Of a stretch of DNA of 64,000 bases, positions 8,944 through 18,444 are shown in pieces. The position numbers and the translations under genes were made by a program. Each line of letters starts with the position of its first letter. Position 1 is the first letter of the stretch. Source of the DNA: Coprococcus eutactus (GTDB taxonomy: Bacteria; Bacillota; Clostridia; Lachnospirales; Lachnospiraceae). The notes below the pieces were generated by a model that had not been told where the DNA came from, made no database searches, and worked only from the letters and a program-made list of their open reading frames with translations. The stretch lies in contig NZ_CP102278.1 in NCBI RefSeq assembly GCF_025149915.1, forward strand, positions 1,472,001-1,536,000, read 5' to 3'.

Positions 8944-9546
8944 ATGGCAGAAAAAGCGGCAAGAATCGCAAAATGCACAAGAAAGACCAACGAGACGGAC
9001 ATAACCCTCGAATTAAATATAGATGGAAAAGGACAGTCTAAAATAGATACAGGTATAGGTTTTTTTGACCATATGCTCACAAGCTTCGCAAAACATGGAT
9101 TTTTTGATCTCAATGTGACGGTAAAGGGAGATTTGTATGTAGACTGCCATCACACTATAGAGGATGTTGGTATCGTGCTCGGCAAGGCTATCAAGGAGGC
9201 TGTCGGAGAAAAAAAAGCCATCAAGAGATTTGGCAATTTCTTCCTTCCTATGGATGAAACCCTTGTAATGTGTGCTATTGACCTGTCAGGAAGACCATAT
9301 CTTGTCTATGATCTGAACCTCACTACAGAGAGAGTAGGATATTTTGACACTCAGATGGTCAAGGAGTTCTTCTATGCGGTATCGTACGCTGCAGAGATGA
9401 ATCTCAACTTAAAACAGTTCTCCGGTGAGAACGATCACCACATCATAGAGGCTGCATTTAAGGCATTTGCAAAGGCTCTTGATGAGGCAACAACTTACGA
9501 CAGAAGATTAAATGGAAGGGTTCTCTCTACAAAAGGTACCCTTTAA
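8944..9546 (+). CDS. hisB: Imidazoleglycerol-phosphate dehydratase
   Basis: Mn-dependent dehydration of imidazoleglycerol phosphate to imidazoleacetol phosphate. The 200-residue, single-domain protein has the two diagnostic histidine clusters, CHHTIEDVG in the first half and [11 protein letters not shown] in the second, plus [13 protein letters not shown] near the start. There is no fused phosphatase domain, as expected outside enterobacteria. It is 37 bases downstream of hisD and 17 bases upstream of the HisF-like/HisIE gene. Confidence 0.95.
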   Translation: MAEKAARIAKCTRKTNETDITLELNIDGKGQSKIDTGIGFFDHMLTSFAKHGFFDLNVTVKGDLYVDCHHTIEDVGIVLGKAIKEAVGEKKAIKRFGNFFLPMDETLVMCAIDLSGRPYLVYDLNLTTERVGYFDTQMVKEFFYAVSYAAEMNLNLKQFSGENDHHIIEAAFKAFAKALDEATTYDRRLNGRVLSTKGTL

Positions 9547-9563
9547 GGAGGTGCAGACTCGAG

Positions 9564-10838
9564 ATGAGTAATGATATGATCTACAAAAAGATAATTCCAT
9601 GTCTGGACTTGAACAACGCTGTGGAGATGGCAAAGTATTACAATGATGCAGGTGCTGACGAGATCGCGTATTTTGACAGCAGGGCAACGAAGGAAGGCAG
9701 AGAGCCGAATGTGTATGTCATAAGACAGATATGTGATAGCGTTGATATTCCACTTATAGCCTGCGGTGGTGTCCGAAAGCTTGAGGATGTAAAGAAACTC
9801 TTATATGCAGGTGCTTCAAAGGTATGTATGAAGTCAGCAGCTATAAACAATCCTGAGCTTGTGACTGAAGCTGCGGACAGATTTGGTTCCGAGAGAATCA
9901 TCTGCACTATAGATCTGAGTGAGTGCGATGAGCCGGTGGAGTATGCTAGAAAATTAAAGGAACTTGGTGCTGGTGAGCTGCTTTTGCTTCACAATAATAT
10001 GGTACCAGAGTATATGGATATTGTTAAATCTATACGAGAGACTGTTGCACTGCCTGTTATTGTGTCTACATATTCGACTAATGGTGAAGCTGTTGCAGAG
10101 ATGCTGAACAAGACTAATGCAGAGTCGATTTCCCTGTACAATCTTCAGAAGATGGATATAATGGAGATAAAGCAGGATTGTCGTGCCGCAAATATAGATG
10201 TTAACCTATTTGAGTCCTCAATGTCATTTGACGAATTTAAGCTTAATTCAGATGGGCTTATTCCATGTGTTACCCAGCATTATAAGACAGGTGAAGTACT
10301 CATGGTAGCATATATGAATAAGGAATCATACGAGAAAACCATAAGAACCGGTCGTATGACTTACTGGAGTCGCAGCAGAAATGAACTGTGGACGAAGGGA
10401 GATACATCGGGACATTATCAGTTTGTCAAGTCACTTACTATTGATTGTGACAAGGATACAATACTTGCGAAGGTTTCCCAGATAGGTGCTGCATGTCACA
10501 CTGGCAGCCGTACTTGTTTCTTTACAGATCTGGTGAGAAAGGAGTACAATGATACTAATCCTCTGAAAGTGTTTGAGGAGGTATATAATACCATAAGGGA
10601 TAGAAAGGAAGATCCAAGTGAGGGATCTTATACAAACTATCTGTTTGACAAGGGTATTGATAAGATTCTGAAGAAGGTTGGTGAAGGTGCTACTGAGATT
10701 GTTATAGCAGCCATGAATCCTGATTCAGAAGATATAAAATATGAAATATCTGACTTCCTTTATCATCTCATGGTTCTGATGGTAGAGAGAGGAATCAGCT
10801 GGAAAGATATTACTGAAGAGCTGGCTGACAGAAGATAG
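9564..10838 (+). CDS. hisIE: HisF-like TIM barrel fused to HisI and HisE (HisIE fusion)
   Basis: The C-terminal half holds two complete enzymes: phosphoribosyl-AMP cyclohydrolase (HisI, about 220-325, with [16 protein letters not shown] and [12 protein letters not shown]) and phosphoribosyl-ATP pyrophosphatase (HisE, about 335-424, with [13 protein letters not shown]). The first 208 or so residues are clearly HisF-like (KIIPCLDL at 9-16, [25 protein letters not shown]). The catalytic-face loops are shortened: the GRVVKG loop after CLD is missing, as is the segment after the fourth-strand IDL, and the DRDGTKSGYD and ASGGAG motifs are replaced. The barrel probably does not carry out the HisF reaction. 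AAGGAGGT at 9545-9552 supports ATG 9564. Confidence 0.88.
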   Translation: MSNDMIYKKIIPCLDLNNAVEMAKYYNDAGADEIAYFDSRATKEGREPNVYVIRQICDSVDIPLIACGGVRKLEDVKKLLYAGASKVCMKSAAINNPELVTEAADRFGSERIICTIDLSECDEPVEYARKLKELGAGELLLLHNNMVPEYMDIVKSIRETVALPVIVSTYSTNGEAVAEMLNKTNAESISLYNLQKMDIMEIKQDCRAANIDVNLFESSMSFDEFKLNSDGLIPCVTQHYKTGEVLMVAYMNKESYEKTIRTGRMTYWSRSRNELWTKGDTSGHYQFVKSLTIDCDKDTILAKVSQIGAACHTGSRTCFFTDLVRKEYNDTNPLKVFEEVYNTIRDRKEDPSEGSYTNYLFDKGIDKILKKVGEGATEIVIAAMNPDSEDIKYEISDFLYHLMVLMVERGISWKDITEELADRR

Positions 10839-10856
10839 AGTGGAGGATATTAGACA

Positions 10857-13520
10857 ATGCAAAATTATGGCGTGAATGAACTGAGAAAAATGTTTCTGGA
10901 ATTCATGGAGAGCAAAGGTCATCTGAGAATGAAGAGCTTTTCACTTATTCCACACAATGACAACAGCTTACTGTTGATCAATTCCGGTATGGCACCACTT
11001 AAGCCTTACTTTACAGGTCAGGAGGTACCACCTAGGAGACGTGTCACAACATGTCAGAAGTGTATCAGAACAGGAGATATTGAGAATGTAGGAAAGACAG
11101 CCCGTCACGGTACATTCTTTGAGATGCTGGGTAATTTCTCATTTGGCGATTATTTTAAGCATGAAGCTATATCCTGGACATGGGAGTTCCTTACAGAGGT
11201 TGTAGGACTTGATAAGAACAGACTTTATCCATCAGTATATCAGGATGATGATGAAGCGTTTGATATATGGAACAAGGAGATTGGTGTATCTGCTGACCGT
11301 ATATTCAGATTTGGCAAGGAGGACAACTTCTGGGAGCATGGAGCAGGTCCTTGTGGTCCTTGTTCAGAGGTTTATTATGATAGAGGTGAGAAGTACGGAT
11401 GCGGTAAGCCTGGCTGTACGGTAGGCTGTGACTGTGACAGATACATGGAGGTTTGGAACAATGTATTTACACAGTTCAACAATGATGGCCACAACAACTA
11501 CACTGAGCTTGAGCAGAAGAACATAGACACAGGTATGGGTCTTGAGAGGCTTGCCGTTGTTGTTCAGGATGTTGATTCTATATTTGATGTTGATACGATC
11601 AAGGCTCTGCGTGACAAAGTATGCGAGATGGCTGGTGTAGAGTACGAGACAGACCATGAGAAGGATGTATCGATCAGACTCATTACTGACCATATCCGTT
11701 CAGTTACATTTATGACATCTGATGGTATCGTTCCATCAAATGAGGGACGTGGTTACGTTCTCAGAAGACTTCTCAGACGTGCTGCGAGACACGGAAGACT
11801 TCTCGGAATCAAGGGCAAGTTCCTCTCAGAGCTTGCAAAGACAGTTATCGAGGTGTCGGAGGACGCTTATCCAGAGCTTTGTGAGAAGAAAGAGTATATC
11901 TTTAATAAGATAGACAAAGAGGAGGAGAGCTTTAACAAGACTATTGATACAGGTCTTGCTATCCTCAAAGATTATATAGAAGAGACAAAGGCTGCAGGTG
12001 AGAAGGTTCTCTCAGGAGACAAGGCCTTCAAGCTGTATGATACCTACGGATTCCCTCTTGACCTCACAAAGGAGATCATCGAGGAGGAAGGTATCGAGGT
12101 GGATGAAGCAAGATTCACTGAGTGCATGAACATTCAGAAGGAGACCGCGAGAAATGCAAGGCAGACTACGACATATATGGGTGCCGACGCAACAGTATAT
12201 GAGCAACTTCCAGTTGACATGACCTCGGAATTTGTTGGTTATGATAAGCTGACATACAAGTCCAAGATAACTGCTATCACAACCGAGCTCGGTGAGGGAA
12301 AAGATAAGAAGTCTGTTCTTGCTGACACAGTATCAGAGGGAGCGCAGGCGACTATTATAGTTCCGGAGACACCTTTCTACGCAACAATGGGTGGACAGAT
12401 AGGAGATAAGGGTATCATCAAGACCAAAAATGGAACATTTGTTGTTGAGGATACTGTCAAGGTTGTAGGTGGAAAGATAGCACATATCGGTTATGTTGAG
12501 TCAGGTGAGCTGAATGTCGGTGATGAAGCAGAGCTTACAGTTGACGCTGAGAACAGAGCGCTCATATGCAACAACCACTCAGCAACACATCTTCTCCAGA
12601 AGGCACTCAAGATGGTGCTCGGAGATCATGTAGAGCAGGCCGGATCCCTTGTTGAGCCAGGCAGATTGAGATTTGATTTCTCACATGACCAGGCTATGAC
12701 AAAGGAAGAGATCAAGAAGGTTGAAGATATAGTAAATGAGCAGATCCAGCTTGACGTACCTGTCTGCACAGATATCATGACGGTTGATGAGGCAAAGAAG
12801 ACAGGAGCTATGGCGCTCTTTGGAGAGAAGTACGGCGAGAAGGTACGTGTTGTATCAATCGGAGATTTCTCAAAGGAGTTCTGTGGTGGTACACATGTAG
12901 CAAACACAGGAGTTATAGGAATGTTTAAGATTGTCTCAGAGACGGGCGTTGCAGCCGGTACGAGACGTATAGAGGCACTCACATCTATTGGAGCTCTTGA
13001 GTATTACAGAAGCATGGAATCTGAGCTTGTGGAAGCAGCTAAGGCAGCCAAGACAGATATCCACGGCGTGGCAGCAAGAATCGAACAGCTTCTTGCAGAG
13101 GTTAAGGAACTTACAAACGAGAATAAGAAACTCAAGGATAAGATGGCTAAGGAAGCTGCCGGAGATGTTCTTTCAAATGCAATTGACAAGGATGGAATCA
13201 AGATACTTACAGCAGCTATTCCTGATACTGATATGAACTCACTCAGAAATCTTGGTGATGATTTCAAGAGCAAGCTCGGCGACAGCATTGTGGTTCTTGC
13301 GTCAGCAAAGGATGGCAAGGTAAATCTCATAGCAATGGCAACTGACGGAGCTGTTGCAAAGGGAGCACATGCAGGCAATATCATCAAGGCTGTGGCAGGT
13401 CTCGTTGGTGGCGGCGGTGGTGGCCGTCCAAACATGGCTCAGGCAGGAGGCAAAGATCCTAACGGAATAGATGCAGCCCTTGCGCAGGCTGTTACAGAGG
13501 CACAGGCACAGCTGTCATAA
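10857..13520 (+). CDS. alaS: Alanyl-tRNA synthetase
   Basis: Charges tRNA-Ala. The 887 residues have the class II aminoacylation domain at the N-terminus (INSGMAPLKPYFTG), the editing domain with HSATH (H574, H578) and CGGTH (C676, H680) that form the zinc site for hydrolysing mischarged Ser/Gly, and a C-terminal coiled coil followed by the C-Ala domain with a GGGGGG stretch. GGAGG at 10842-10846 is 10 bases from ATG 10857. Only 18 bases separate it from the his operon, with no terminator or promoter between, so it should be cotranscribed with the his genes. Confidence 0.97.
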   Translation: MQNYGVNELRKMFLEFMESKGHLRMKSFSLIPHNDNSLLLINSGMAPLKPYFTGQEVPPRRRVTTCQKCIRTGDIENVGKTARHGTFFEMLGNFSFGDYFKHEAISWTWEFLTEVVGLDKNRLYPSVYQDDDEAFDIWNKEIGVSADRIFRFGKEDNFWEHGAGPCGPCSEVYYDRGEKYGCGKPGCTVGCDCDRYMEVWNNVFTQFNNDGHNNYTELEQKNIDTGMGLERLAVVVQDVDSIFDVDTIKALRDKVCEMAGVEYETDHEKDVSIRLITDHIRSVTFMTSDGIVPSNEGRGYVLRRLLRRAARHGRLLGIKGKFLSELAKTVIEVSEDAYPELCEKKEYIFNKIDKEEESFNKTIDTGLAILKDYIEETKAAGEKVLSGDKAFKLYDTYGFPLDLTKEIIEEEGIEVDEARFTECMNIQKETARNARQTTTYMGADATVYEQLPVDMTSEFVGYDKLTYKSKITAITTELGEGKDKKSVLADTVSEGAQATIIVPETPFYATMGGQIGDKGIIKTKNGTFVVEDTVKVVGGKIAHIGYVESGELNVGDEAELTVDAENRALICNNHSATHLLQKALKMVLGDHVEQAGSLVEPGRLRFDFSHDQAMTKEEIKKVEDIVNEQIQLDVPVCTDIMTVDEAKKTGAMALFGEKYGEKVRVVSIGDFSKEFCGGTHVANTGVIGMFKIVSETGVAAGTRRIEALTSIGALEYYRSMESELVEAAKAAKTDIHGVAARIEQLLAEVKELTNENKKLKDKMAKEAAGDVLSNAIDKDGIKILTAAIPDTDMNSLRNLGDDFKSKLGDSIVVLASAKDGKVNLIAMATDGAVAKGAHAGNIIKAVAGLVGGGGGGRPNMAQAGGKDPNGIDAALAQAVTEAQAQLS

Positions 13521-13570
13521 CGGGCATCTAGCAGTTGCCGCAGATATTTTATAATTTTGTCATTTTTCTG

Positions 13571-13599
13571 TTGACGATTAGGTATTTTATGTATATAAT
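13571..13599 (+). promoter_or_regulatory. Promoter of rpsU
   Basis: TTGACG at 13571-13576 and TATAAT at 13594-13599 with a 17-base spacer. It sits 79 bases ahead of the rpsU start, inside the 157-base gap after alaS. Confidence 0.8.
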
Positions 13600-13677
13600 A
13601 CATTTTGTGCTTAAAAATACCCAATCAGTTGTTATTTGGTAGCATAATTTACAACTGGAGGGAGGTCAGGTGAGAGA

Positions 13678-13854
13678 ATGTCAAGTGTAATAGTTAAAGA
13701 GAACGAAAACTTAGATAGCGCTCTTCGCAGATTTAAGAGAAATTGTGCGAAGGCTGGTATTCAGCAGGAGATTCGTAAGAGAGAGCATTACGAAAAGCCT
13801 AGTGTAAAGCGTAAGAAGAAGTCAGAGGCAGCTAGAAAGCGTAAGTACAAATAA
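13678..13854 (+). CDS. rpsU: Small ribosomal subunit protein bS21
   Basis: A 58-residue basic protein of the 30S subunit that helps initiation. The start [13 protein letters not shown], the middle [11 protein letters not shown] and the Arg/Lys-rich tail ending RKRKYK are typical of bS21. A GGAGGGAGG tract lies about 9 bases before ATG 13678. It has its own promoter and terminator and so is a single-gene unit, which is a common arrangement beside the yqf sporulation and phoH genes in Firmicutes. Confidence 0.95.
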   Translation: MSSVIVKENENLDSALRRFKRNCAKAGIQQEIRKREHYEKPSVKRKKKSEAARKRKYK

Positions 13855-13925
13855 GTCCAAATAAATCAGAATATATAATAAATATTTTATAAGTATTTAA
13901 TATTTGATTTTAAATTGATTTCTAG

Positions 13926-13956
13926 GAGTACCGAATTTATTCGGTACTCTTTTTTT
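13926..13956 (+). terminator. Rho-independent terminator of rpsU
   Basis: A perfect 10-base stem (13926-13935 with 13940-13949) closed by the 4-base loop TTTA and followed by seven T (13950-13956). It ends the rpsU transcript and isolates it from yqfC. Confidence 0.92.
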
Positions 13957-13997
13957 ATGCATTTTCATATAATATCCCAAAAGCATTTCGAGGGTTT

Positions 13998-14273
13998 ATG
14001 AAGGATAGATTAAAGAAAGTCATAGAGATGGAACCACCGGGATGGTGTCCTGATGCAAAGTGTTCTACGTCAAGGATGACGGTATTTAACAATGAAGAGA
14101 TTCTGATAGAGAACTTCAGACATGTGATATATTGCCATGATGAGAGAATTTCGGTTAAGACTCGAAAGGGCATTCTCAACATATACGGTACTGGACTGCA
14201 GATTGATTACTATACAGGTTACGAGATAAAGATCTATGGTGTGATAAGCAGTGTAGACTGGCTTACGGTGTGA
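13998..14273 (+). CDS. yqfC: Sporulation protein YqfC
   Basis: A 91-residue member of the YabP/YqfC family, made in the mother cell during sporulation in Bacillus. The recognisable core runs from the MTVFNNEEILIENF stretch to the C-terminal GYEIKIYGVISSV. The AGGG before ATG 13998 is close (3 bases), so the start could be a little further in. A sigma-E-like -10 element CATATAAT (13966-13973) lies in the gap, but I cannot point to a convincing -35. The last codons overlap the GTG start of yqfD. Confidence 0.85.
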   Translation: MKDRLKKVIEMEPPGWCPDAKCSTSRMTVFNNEEILIENFRHVIYCHDERISVKTRKGILNIYGTGLQIDYYTGYEIKIYGVISSVDWLTV

Positions 14274-15508
14274 TTATGGATATGAGACGTGAAATCAGAG
14301 GCTATGTGAAAATAGATGGGGATGAGCGTACTCTGCTGAGGCTTATGAATATCTGTGGACATAAAGGGATAAAGACATGGCGTGATGAAAACCATGATAA
14401 AGAGGCCTTGTATATTTATTGCGATGAAACCGAAAAGGTAAGGGAAATAGCAAGAAACTGTATGTTCGACATAGAGATAACAGAGCAGAAGAGTCTGAGG
14501 CAGAAATTCATGAAAAACAGGAGACGGCTGTCCGTATTGCTAGGGATAGTGCTCTTTGCTGTATACATTTACATAGAATCTCTGTATGTGTGGCGTATTG
14601 ATATCAGTGGATGTGGAAACTATACAGAGGAGGAAGTCCTCAATGTTATAGAGAAGAATTATCCTTGCTACGGTAGGAGAAAGGAAACTATAGATACAGC
14701 CGTTTTGCAGGGAACAATATCAGATAATCTGGAAGAGGTGTGCTGGGTATCCTGCAGCATCAGTGGCACAAAACTCACAGTGAGGCTCAGTGAATCTGTG
14801 GATGTGTTCACGGATGATACCCTGGATACACCATGTGATATTGTGTCTTCTGTTAACTGTACAGTTTATTCTATTGTCACATCCATGGGGACTCCGGTGG
14901 TAAGTGTTGGCGATGAGGTAAAAAAGGGGGATACACTTATATTGGGGGCTGTAAATATATGTAATGATGAAAGTGAGATCGTAGATACAAGATATGTATC
15001 GGCCCAGGGAGAGATCATAGGACAGTTCAGCATGCCATATCATGACGAGGTGGAGGCGAGACACTACAAAAAAAAGGTGTCGGATACATTTGTGGGATCG
15101 ATCAGTCTCAGAGTCGGGAAAAAGATTATGTCTGTCTATGATAGAAAAGATGGCGGAAGGCTTGAAGGTCAACAGGAATATGATACGGAAAGTAGTGAGC
15201 ACTGGTTGCATATAGGCGATTTTTATCTGCCGTTTGCTATACAGATATCAAGAAATCATGTATGTAACATAGAGGGCCGGGAATATTCTGAGGATGAGAT
15301 GAAAGCACTGGCTGAGCAGCATATTGCGACATATATTGGTGAATTACAGGAAAAAGGGGTGCAAATTGTACAAAAAAATGTTATTATAACTAATAGGTCT
15401 GATAAGCTCGTTGCCGATGGAAATATGATAGTGAGAATGTCAGTTGGATTTCCGAGAACTTTGAGAAATGTGGTGTCCGGAAACAACATTGAAACTGAGG
15501 CAGACTGA
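14270..15508 (+). CDS. yqfD: Sporulation protein YqfD
   Basis: A 412-residue membrane protein of the YqfD family, needed in stage IV sporulation (SpoIV-linked in Bacillus naming). The N-terminal region (about 1-85) is cytoplasmic, a single helix spans about residues 88-108 and the long remainder is extracytoplasmic, with a POTRA-like WRIDISGCGNYTEEEV just after the helix. The GTG at 14270 overlaps the yqfC stop as GTGA; ATG 14276 or 14282 are alternative starts. Its 3' end lies 40 bases ahead of the proposed phoH start. Confidence 0.88.
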   Translation: MIMDMRREIRGYVKIDGDERTLLRLMNICGHKGIKTWRDENHDKEALYIYCDETEKVREIARNCMFDIEITEQKSLRQKFMKNRRRLSVLLGIVLFAVYIYIESLYVWRIDISGCGNYTEEEVLNVIEKNYPCYGRRKETIDTAVLQGTISDNLEEVCWVSCSISGTKLTVRLSESVDVFTDDTLDTPCDIVSSVNCTVYSIVTSMGTPVVSVGDEVKKGDTLILGAVNICNDESEIVDTRYVSAQGEIIGQFSMPYHDEVEARHYKKKVSDTFVGSISLRVGKKIMSVYDRKDGGRLEGQQEYDTESSEHWLHIGDFYLPFAIQISRNHVCNIEGREYSEDEMKALAEQHIATYIGELQEKGVQIVQKNVIITNRSDKLVADGNMIVRMSVGFPRTLRNVVSGNNIETEAD

Positions 15509-15548
15509 GACAGACAAACAGATAAAATCAAAGACAGGAGATTGGAAA

Positions 15549-16589
15549 TTGGGAGATTATTCAGAATCTATTACAGTGGCATCCAATTATGTCCAGACAG
15601 TATTTGGTCAGTTTGATGCCAACATAAAAAAGATCGAGAAGATTTTTAACGTATCCATGATACTGAGGGATGACAAGCTGAAGGTGAGCGGTACGGAGGA
15701 TAAGGTAAAGAGATCCATTCAGGTCATAGATCAGCTTTTTGATATGGCTGACCGGGGGGCTGTTCTTGATGAACAGAAGGTAGACTATGTAATATCCATG
15801 GTCAATGATCACCCACAGGAGGCAAAGGAGAATCTCGCAGAGATAGACAGGGATATAATCTGTCATACGACAAACGGCAAGCCTATAAAGCCGAAGACTG
15901 TTGGACAGAGATCATATGTCAATGCGATAGAAAAGTCTATGATAGTGTTTGGTGTGGGACCTGCAGGAACAGGCAAAACATATCTTGCCATGGCAAAAGC
16001 TATAACTGCATTTAAGAATAACGAAGTCGGAAGGATCATCCTAACAAGACCGGCTATTGAGGCTGGTGAAAAGCTTGGATTCTTGCCGGGAGATCTTCAG
16101 AGTAAAGTTGATCCATACCTCAGACCGCTGTACGATGCACTCTATGAGATCATGGGCGCCGAGTCGTTTATGAAGAATATGGAGAAAGGGCTTATAGAGG
16201 TCGCCCCGCTGGCTTACATGAGAGGACGTACTCTGGACAATGCATATATTGTCCTTGATGAGGCACAGAATACCACGCCGGCGCAGATGAAGATGTTCCT
16301 GACGAGAATTGGATTTGGTTCCAAGGCGATCGTAACAGGAGATCTGTCGCAGAAAGATCTACCGCACGATGCCCAGTCAGGACTTGATGTGGCACTTAAG
16401 GTCCTTAAGGATATAGATGATATAAGCATTTGTCATCTGACGAGTCTGGATGTTGTAAGACATCCTCTTGTACAGAAGATAGTAAATGCATATGAGAAAT
16501 ATGAAGATAAGATGAGCAGACAGGATAAGTCAAGATCGGGCTCAAGACCGTCTAGTTCCCGCACTGCCCAGAAAAACAGAGGAAAGTGA
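15549..16589 (+). CDS. phoH: PhoH-family ATPase
   Basis: A cytoplasmic P-loop ATPase of the PhoH/YbeZ type, linked to RNA handling with its neighbour YbeY. Walker A is GPAGTGKT (137-144) and the Walker B-like VLDEAQN follows. I place the start at TTG 15549, because AGGAG at 15536-15540 is 8 bases upstream and the protein then begins MGDYSESITV, as usual in the family; the longer frame from GTG 15468 overlaps yqfD by 41 bases and has no ribosome site. The product has 346 residues. One base separates its stop from ybeY. Confidence 0.93.
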   Translation: MGDYSESITVASNYVQTVFGQFDANIKKIEKIFNVSMILRDDKLKVSGTEDKVKRSIQVIDQLFDMADRGAVLDEQKVDYVISMVNDHPQEAKENLAEIDRDIICHTTNGKPIKPKTVGQRSYVNAIEKSMIVFGVGPAGTGKTYLAMAKAITAFKNNEVGRIILTRPAIEAGEKLGFLPGDLQSKVDPYLRPLYDALYEIMGAESFMKNMEKGLIEVAPLAYMRGRTLDNAYIVLDEAQNTTPAQMKMFLTRIGFGSKAIVTGDLSQKDLPHDAQSGLDVALKVLKDIDDISICHLTSLDVVRHPLVQKIVNAYEKYEDKMSRQDKSRSGSRPSSSRTAQKNRGK

Positions 16590-16590
16590 T

Positions 16591-17103
16591 ATGTCAGTTA
16601 ATATTGAGAATGAATATGGGGATATAGAGATAAAAAATTATGAGACGGTGATAAATGAGATAATACAGGCGTCTCTGGATTTTCTCAAATGCCCATATGT
16701 GTGTGAGGTCAATGTCCTTCTGACGGACAATGACTCCATACATGAGATTAATAACCAGCAGAGGAATATTGACAGGGCTACAGATGTCCTGTCATTTCCG
16801 CTGATTGATTATACAATTCCTGGAAACTTTGATGGTCTCGAGGATAGCCGGTGTGACAACTTTGATCTTACTACAGGTGAACTGCTATTGGGAGATATCG
16901 TAATATCTATTGACAAGGTGTATGAGCAGGCAGCTGAGTACAATCACTCAAAGACGAGAGAGCTGGCTTTTCTTGTTGCCCACAGCATGCTCCATCTGTC
17001 GGGGTATGACCACATGGAGGAAGATGAGCGTAAGGTCATGGAAGACATGCAGGAAAAAATACTTACTACGAAAGGATACACGAGAGACTATGAAGAAATC
17101 TAA
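16591..17103 (+). CDS. ybeY: Endoribonuclease YbeY, 16S rRNA maturation factor
   Basis: A zinc-dependent RNase that takes part in 16S rRNA 3'-end processing and ribosome quality control. The 170 residues hold the diagnostic metal site HSMLHLSGYDH, giving ligands H131, H135 and H141. Its pairing with phoH is near universal. The last 14 bases overlap the start of the lipoprotein gene that follows. Confidence 0.95.
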   Translation: MSVNIENEYGDIEIKNYETVINEIIQASLDFLKCPYVCEVNVLLTDNDSIHEINNQQRNIDRATDVLSFPLIDYTIPGNFDGLEDSRCDNFDLTTGELLLGDIVISIDKVYEQAAEYNHSKTRELAFLVAHSMLHLSGYDHMEEDERKVMEDMQEKILTTKGYTRDYEEI

Positions 17104-18199
17104 AAAGGGATTAAAGAAGGGACTTGTTCTTGCCACTGCAGTGGTTATGGGACTTTCACTGTTTGGATGTGGTTCCAAGGAGGAGCCAAGTACAGCAGCT
17201 ACAACAGAGGCAAAGGCGGAGGTTGACGTTACACAGACTGATATGATGAAGTCTGCGGATGCGATAGATGAGACATTTCATGAGGGAATATATAACGATC
17301 TCACAGGTCAGTGGAACACAAAGAGAAAAGAAGAGTATGGACGTCCGCTTGCTGTCATGATCAACAATATTGAGAATGCAATCCCTCAGTCAGGAATCGG
17401 CCAGGCAGATATCCTATACGAATTTGTTGTAGAGGGCGGAATCACAAGAATGCTTGCTATATATAGTGATTACAGCAACCTTGAGAAAGTTGGTTCCATA
17501 AGAAGCTGCAGACCTTACTATGTTACAACAGCCATGGAGTATGATGCCATTTACATGCATTATGGACAGTCTCCACAGGGACAGGAGGAGCTTGACAAAA
17601 CGGGAATAGATCATATAAGTGGCCTTGGTGGTGAGGGATCTGTTTCGTTCTACAGATCATCCGACAGAGAGGCTCCGCACAATGTATATACAAACAGTGA
17701 CATGATAAAGGCTGGTCTTGATTATCTGGGCTGTAGAACGGAGCATGAGAAGAACTTCAAGAGCAAATTCGAGTTTAATGAGGAAGACACAGCGCCAAGA
17801 GGTGAGGCAGTGAAGAAACTCACACTTAATATGTCTGTATATACACAGCCTTGGTTTGAATATGATTCAAAAAACAAGGTATACAAGAGATTCCAATATG
17901 GTGACAAGCAGATAGATGATCTCACAGGTAAGCAGCTTTCATTCAAGAATATCATCATACAGTTTGCTCATTACACAAGCATAGATGACCATGACAGACA
18001 GCTCATTGATCTGGTCGGTTCAGGAGATGGATACTATGTATCTGACGGACAGCTCATACCTGTTACATGGACCAAGTCTGATGACAGCGCAGTCACAAAG
18101 TACTATACAGAGGATGGCAAGGAATTAAAGCTTAATCCTGGTAAGACATATGTGACAGTTTTTGAGAGTGATAACAAGGCAGGAGTTGTATGGGAATAA
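17090..18199 (+). CDS. YerB-like lipoprotein with DUF3048 domains
   Basis: A secreted lipoprotein of unknown function, 369 residues from ATG 17090. The signal peptide ends in a lipobox LFGC with the lipidated cysteine at C27. A polar, Ala/Thr-rich linker follows, then the two DUF3048 parts, recognised by the stretches RPLAVMINNIENA and GSIRSCRPYYV and by the C-terminal half around YYVSDGQLIPVTW. In Bacillus, YerB is an uncharacterised lipoprotein. The reading frame is open further upstream inside ybeY, but only ATG 17090 gives a signal peptide at the N-terminus. Confidence 0.85.
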   Translation: MKKSKKGLKKGLVLATAVVMGLSLFGCGSKEEPSTAATTEAKAEVDVTQTDMMKSADAIDETFHEGIYNDLTGQWNTKRKEEYGRPLAVMINNIENAIPQSGIGQADILYEFVVEGGITRMLAIYSDYSNLEKVGSIRSCRPYYVTTAMEYDAIYMHYGQSPQGQEELDKTGIDHISGLGGEGSVSFYRSSDREAPHNVYTNSDMIKAGLDYLGCRTEHEKNFKSKFEFNEEDTAPRGEAVKKLTLNMSVYTQPWFEYDSKNKVYKRFQYGDKQIDDLTGKQLSFKNIIIQFAHYTSIDDHDRQLIDLVGSGDGYYVSDGQLIPVTWTKSDDSAVTKYYTEDGKELKLNPGKTYVTVFESDNKAGVVWE

Positions 18200-18250
18200 T
18201 AAAGGATCCCTGACGGATCCTGATATGACAGGATAATATATTTTATTTTA

Positions 18251-18307
18251 AAGCGGATATTATATATTTTGATCGTAAACAGATCTGATATATAAATATC
18301 CGCTTTT
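18251..18307 (+). terminator. Terminator after the yqfC-to-yerB run
   Basis: A long AT-rich stem, about 17 paired bases with one bulge, runs from AAGCGGATAT (18251-18260) to ATATCCGCTT (18296-18305), followed by a short T run (18303-18307). The smaller GGATCC inverted repeat at 18203-18221 just before it has no T run. Confidence 0.75.
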
Positions 18308-18384
18308 TATGTTTTGAACGCAACATGAACCGGTATAGATACAGCAAAAATGGATATCCCTAATACAGAGAAGAGAGTGTATTT

Positions 18385-18444
18385 ATGCGCTTTCAGCATC
18401 ATCATCTGAAGATAGATGACATAAAAGGAGGGTTTTCTGCTTGA
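18385..18444 (+). CDS. Possible 19-residue upstream ORF coupled to the BofC-like gene
   Basis: ATG 18385 opens a 19-codon frame that includes three consecutive His codons (RFQHHHLKID) and stops at TGA 18442-18444. That stop overlaps the TTG start of the next gene (TTGA). The strong AAGGAGG of the next gene lies inside this small frame. There is only a weak purine stretch before the ATG. It may be a leader peptide or an accidental frame. Confidence 0.25.
   Translation: MRFQHHHLKIDDIKGGFSA

Noticed and set aside
11364..11693. A 109-codon antisense frame inside alaS
   Set aside because: It overlaps the conserved aminoacylation domain on the other strand, and no ribosome site or known motif is present.
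13004..13435. A 143-codon antisense frame inside alaS
   Set aside because: It lies wholly inside a well-supported gene, has low-complexity Pro/Ser/Ala content from reverse reading, and lacks a ribosome site.
14720..15211. A 163-codon antisense frame inside yqfD
   Set aside because: The sense frame is a recognisable sporulation gene; the antisense product resembles nothing known and has no start signal.
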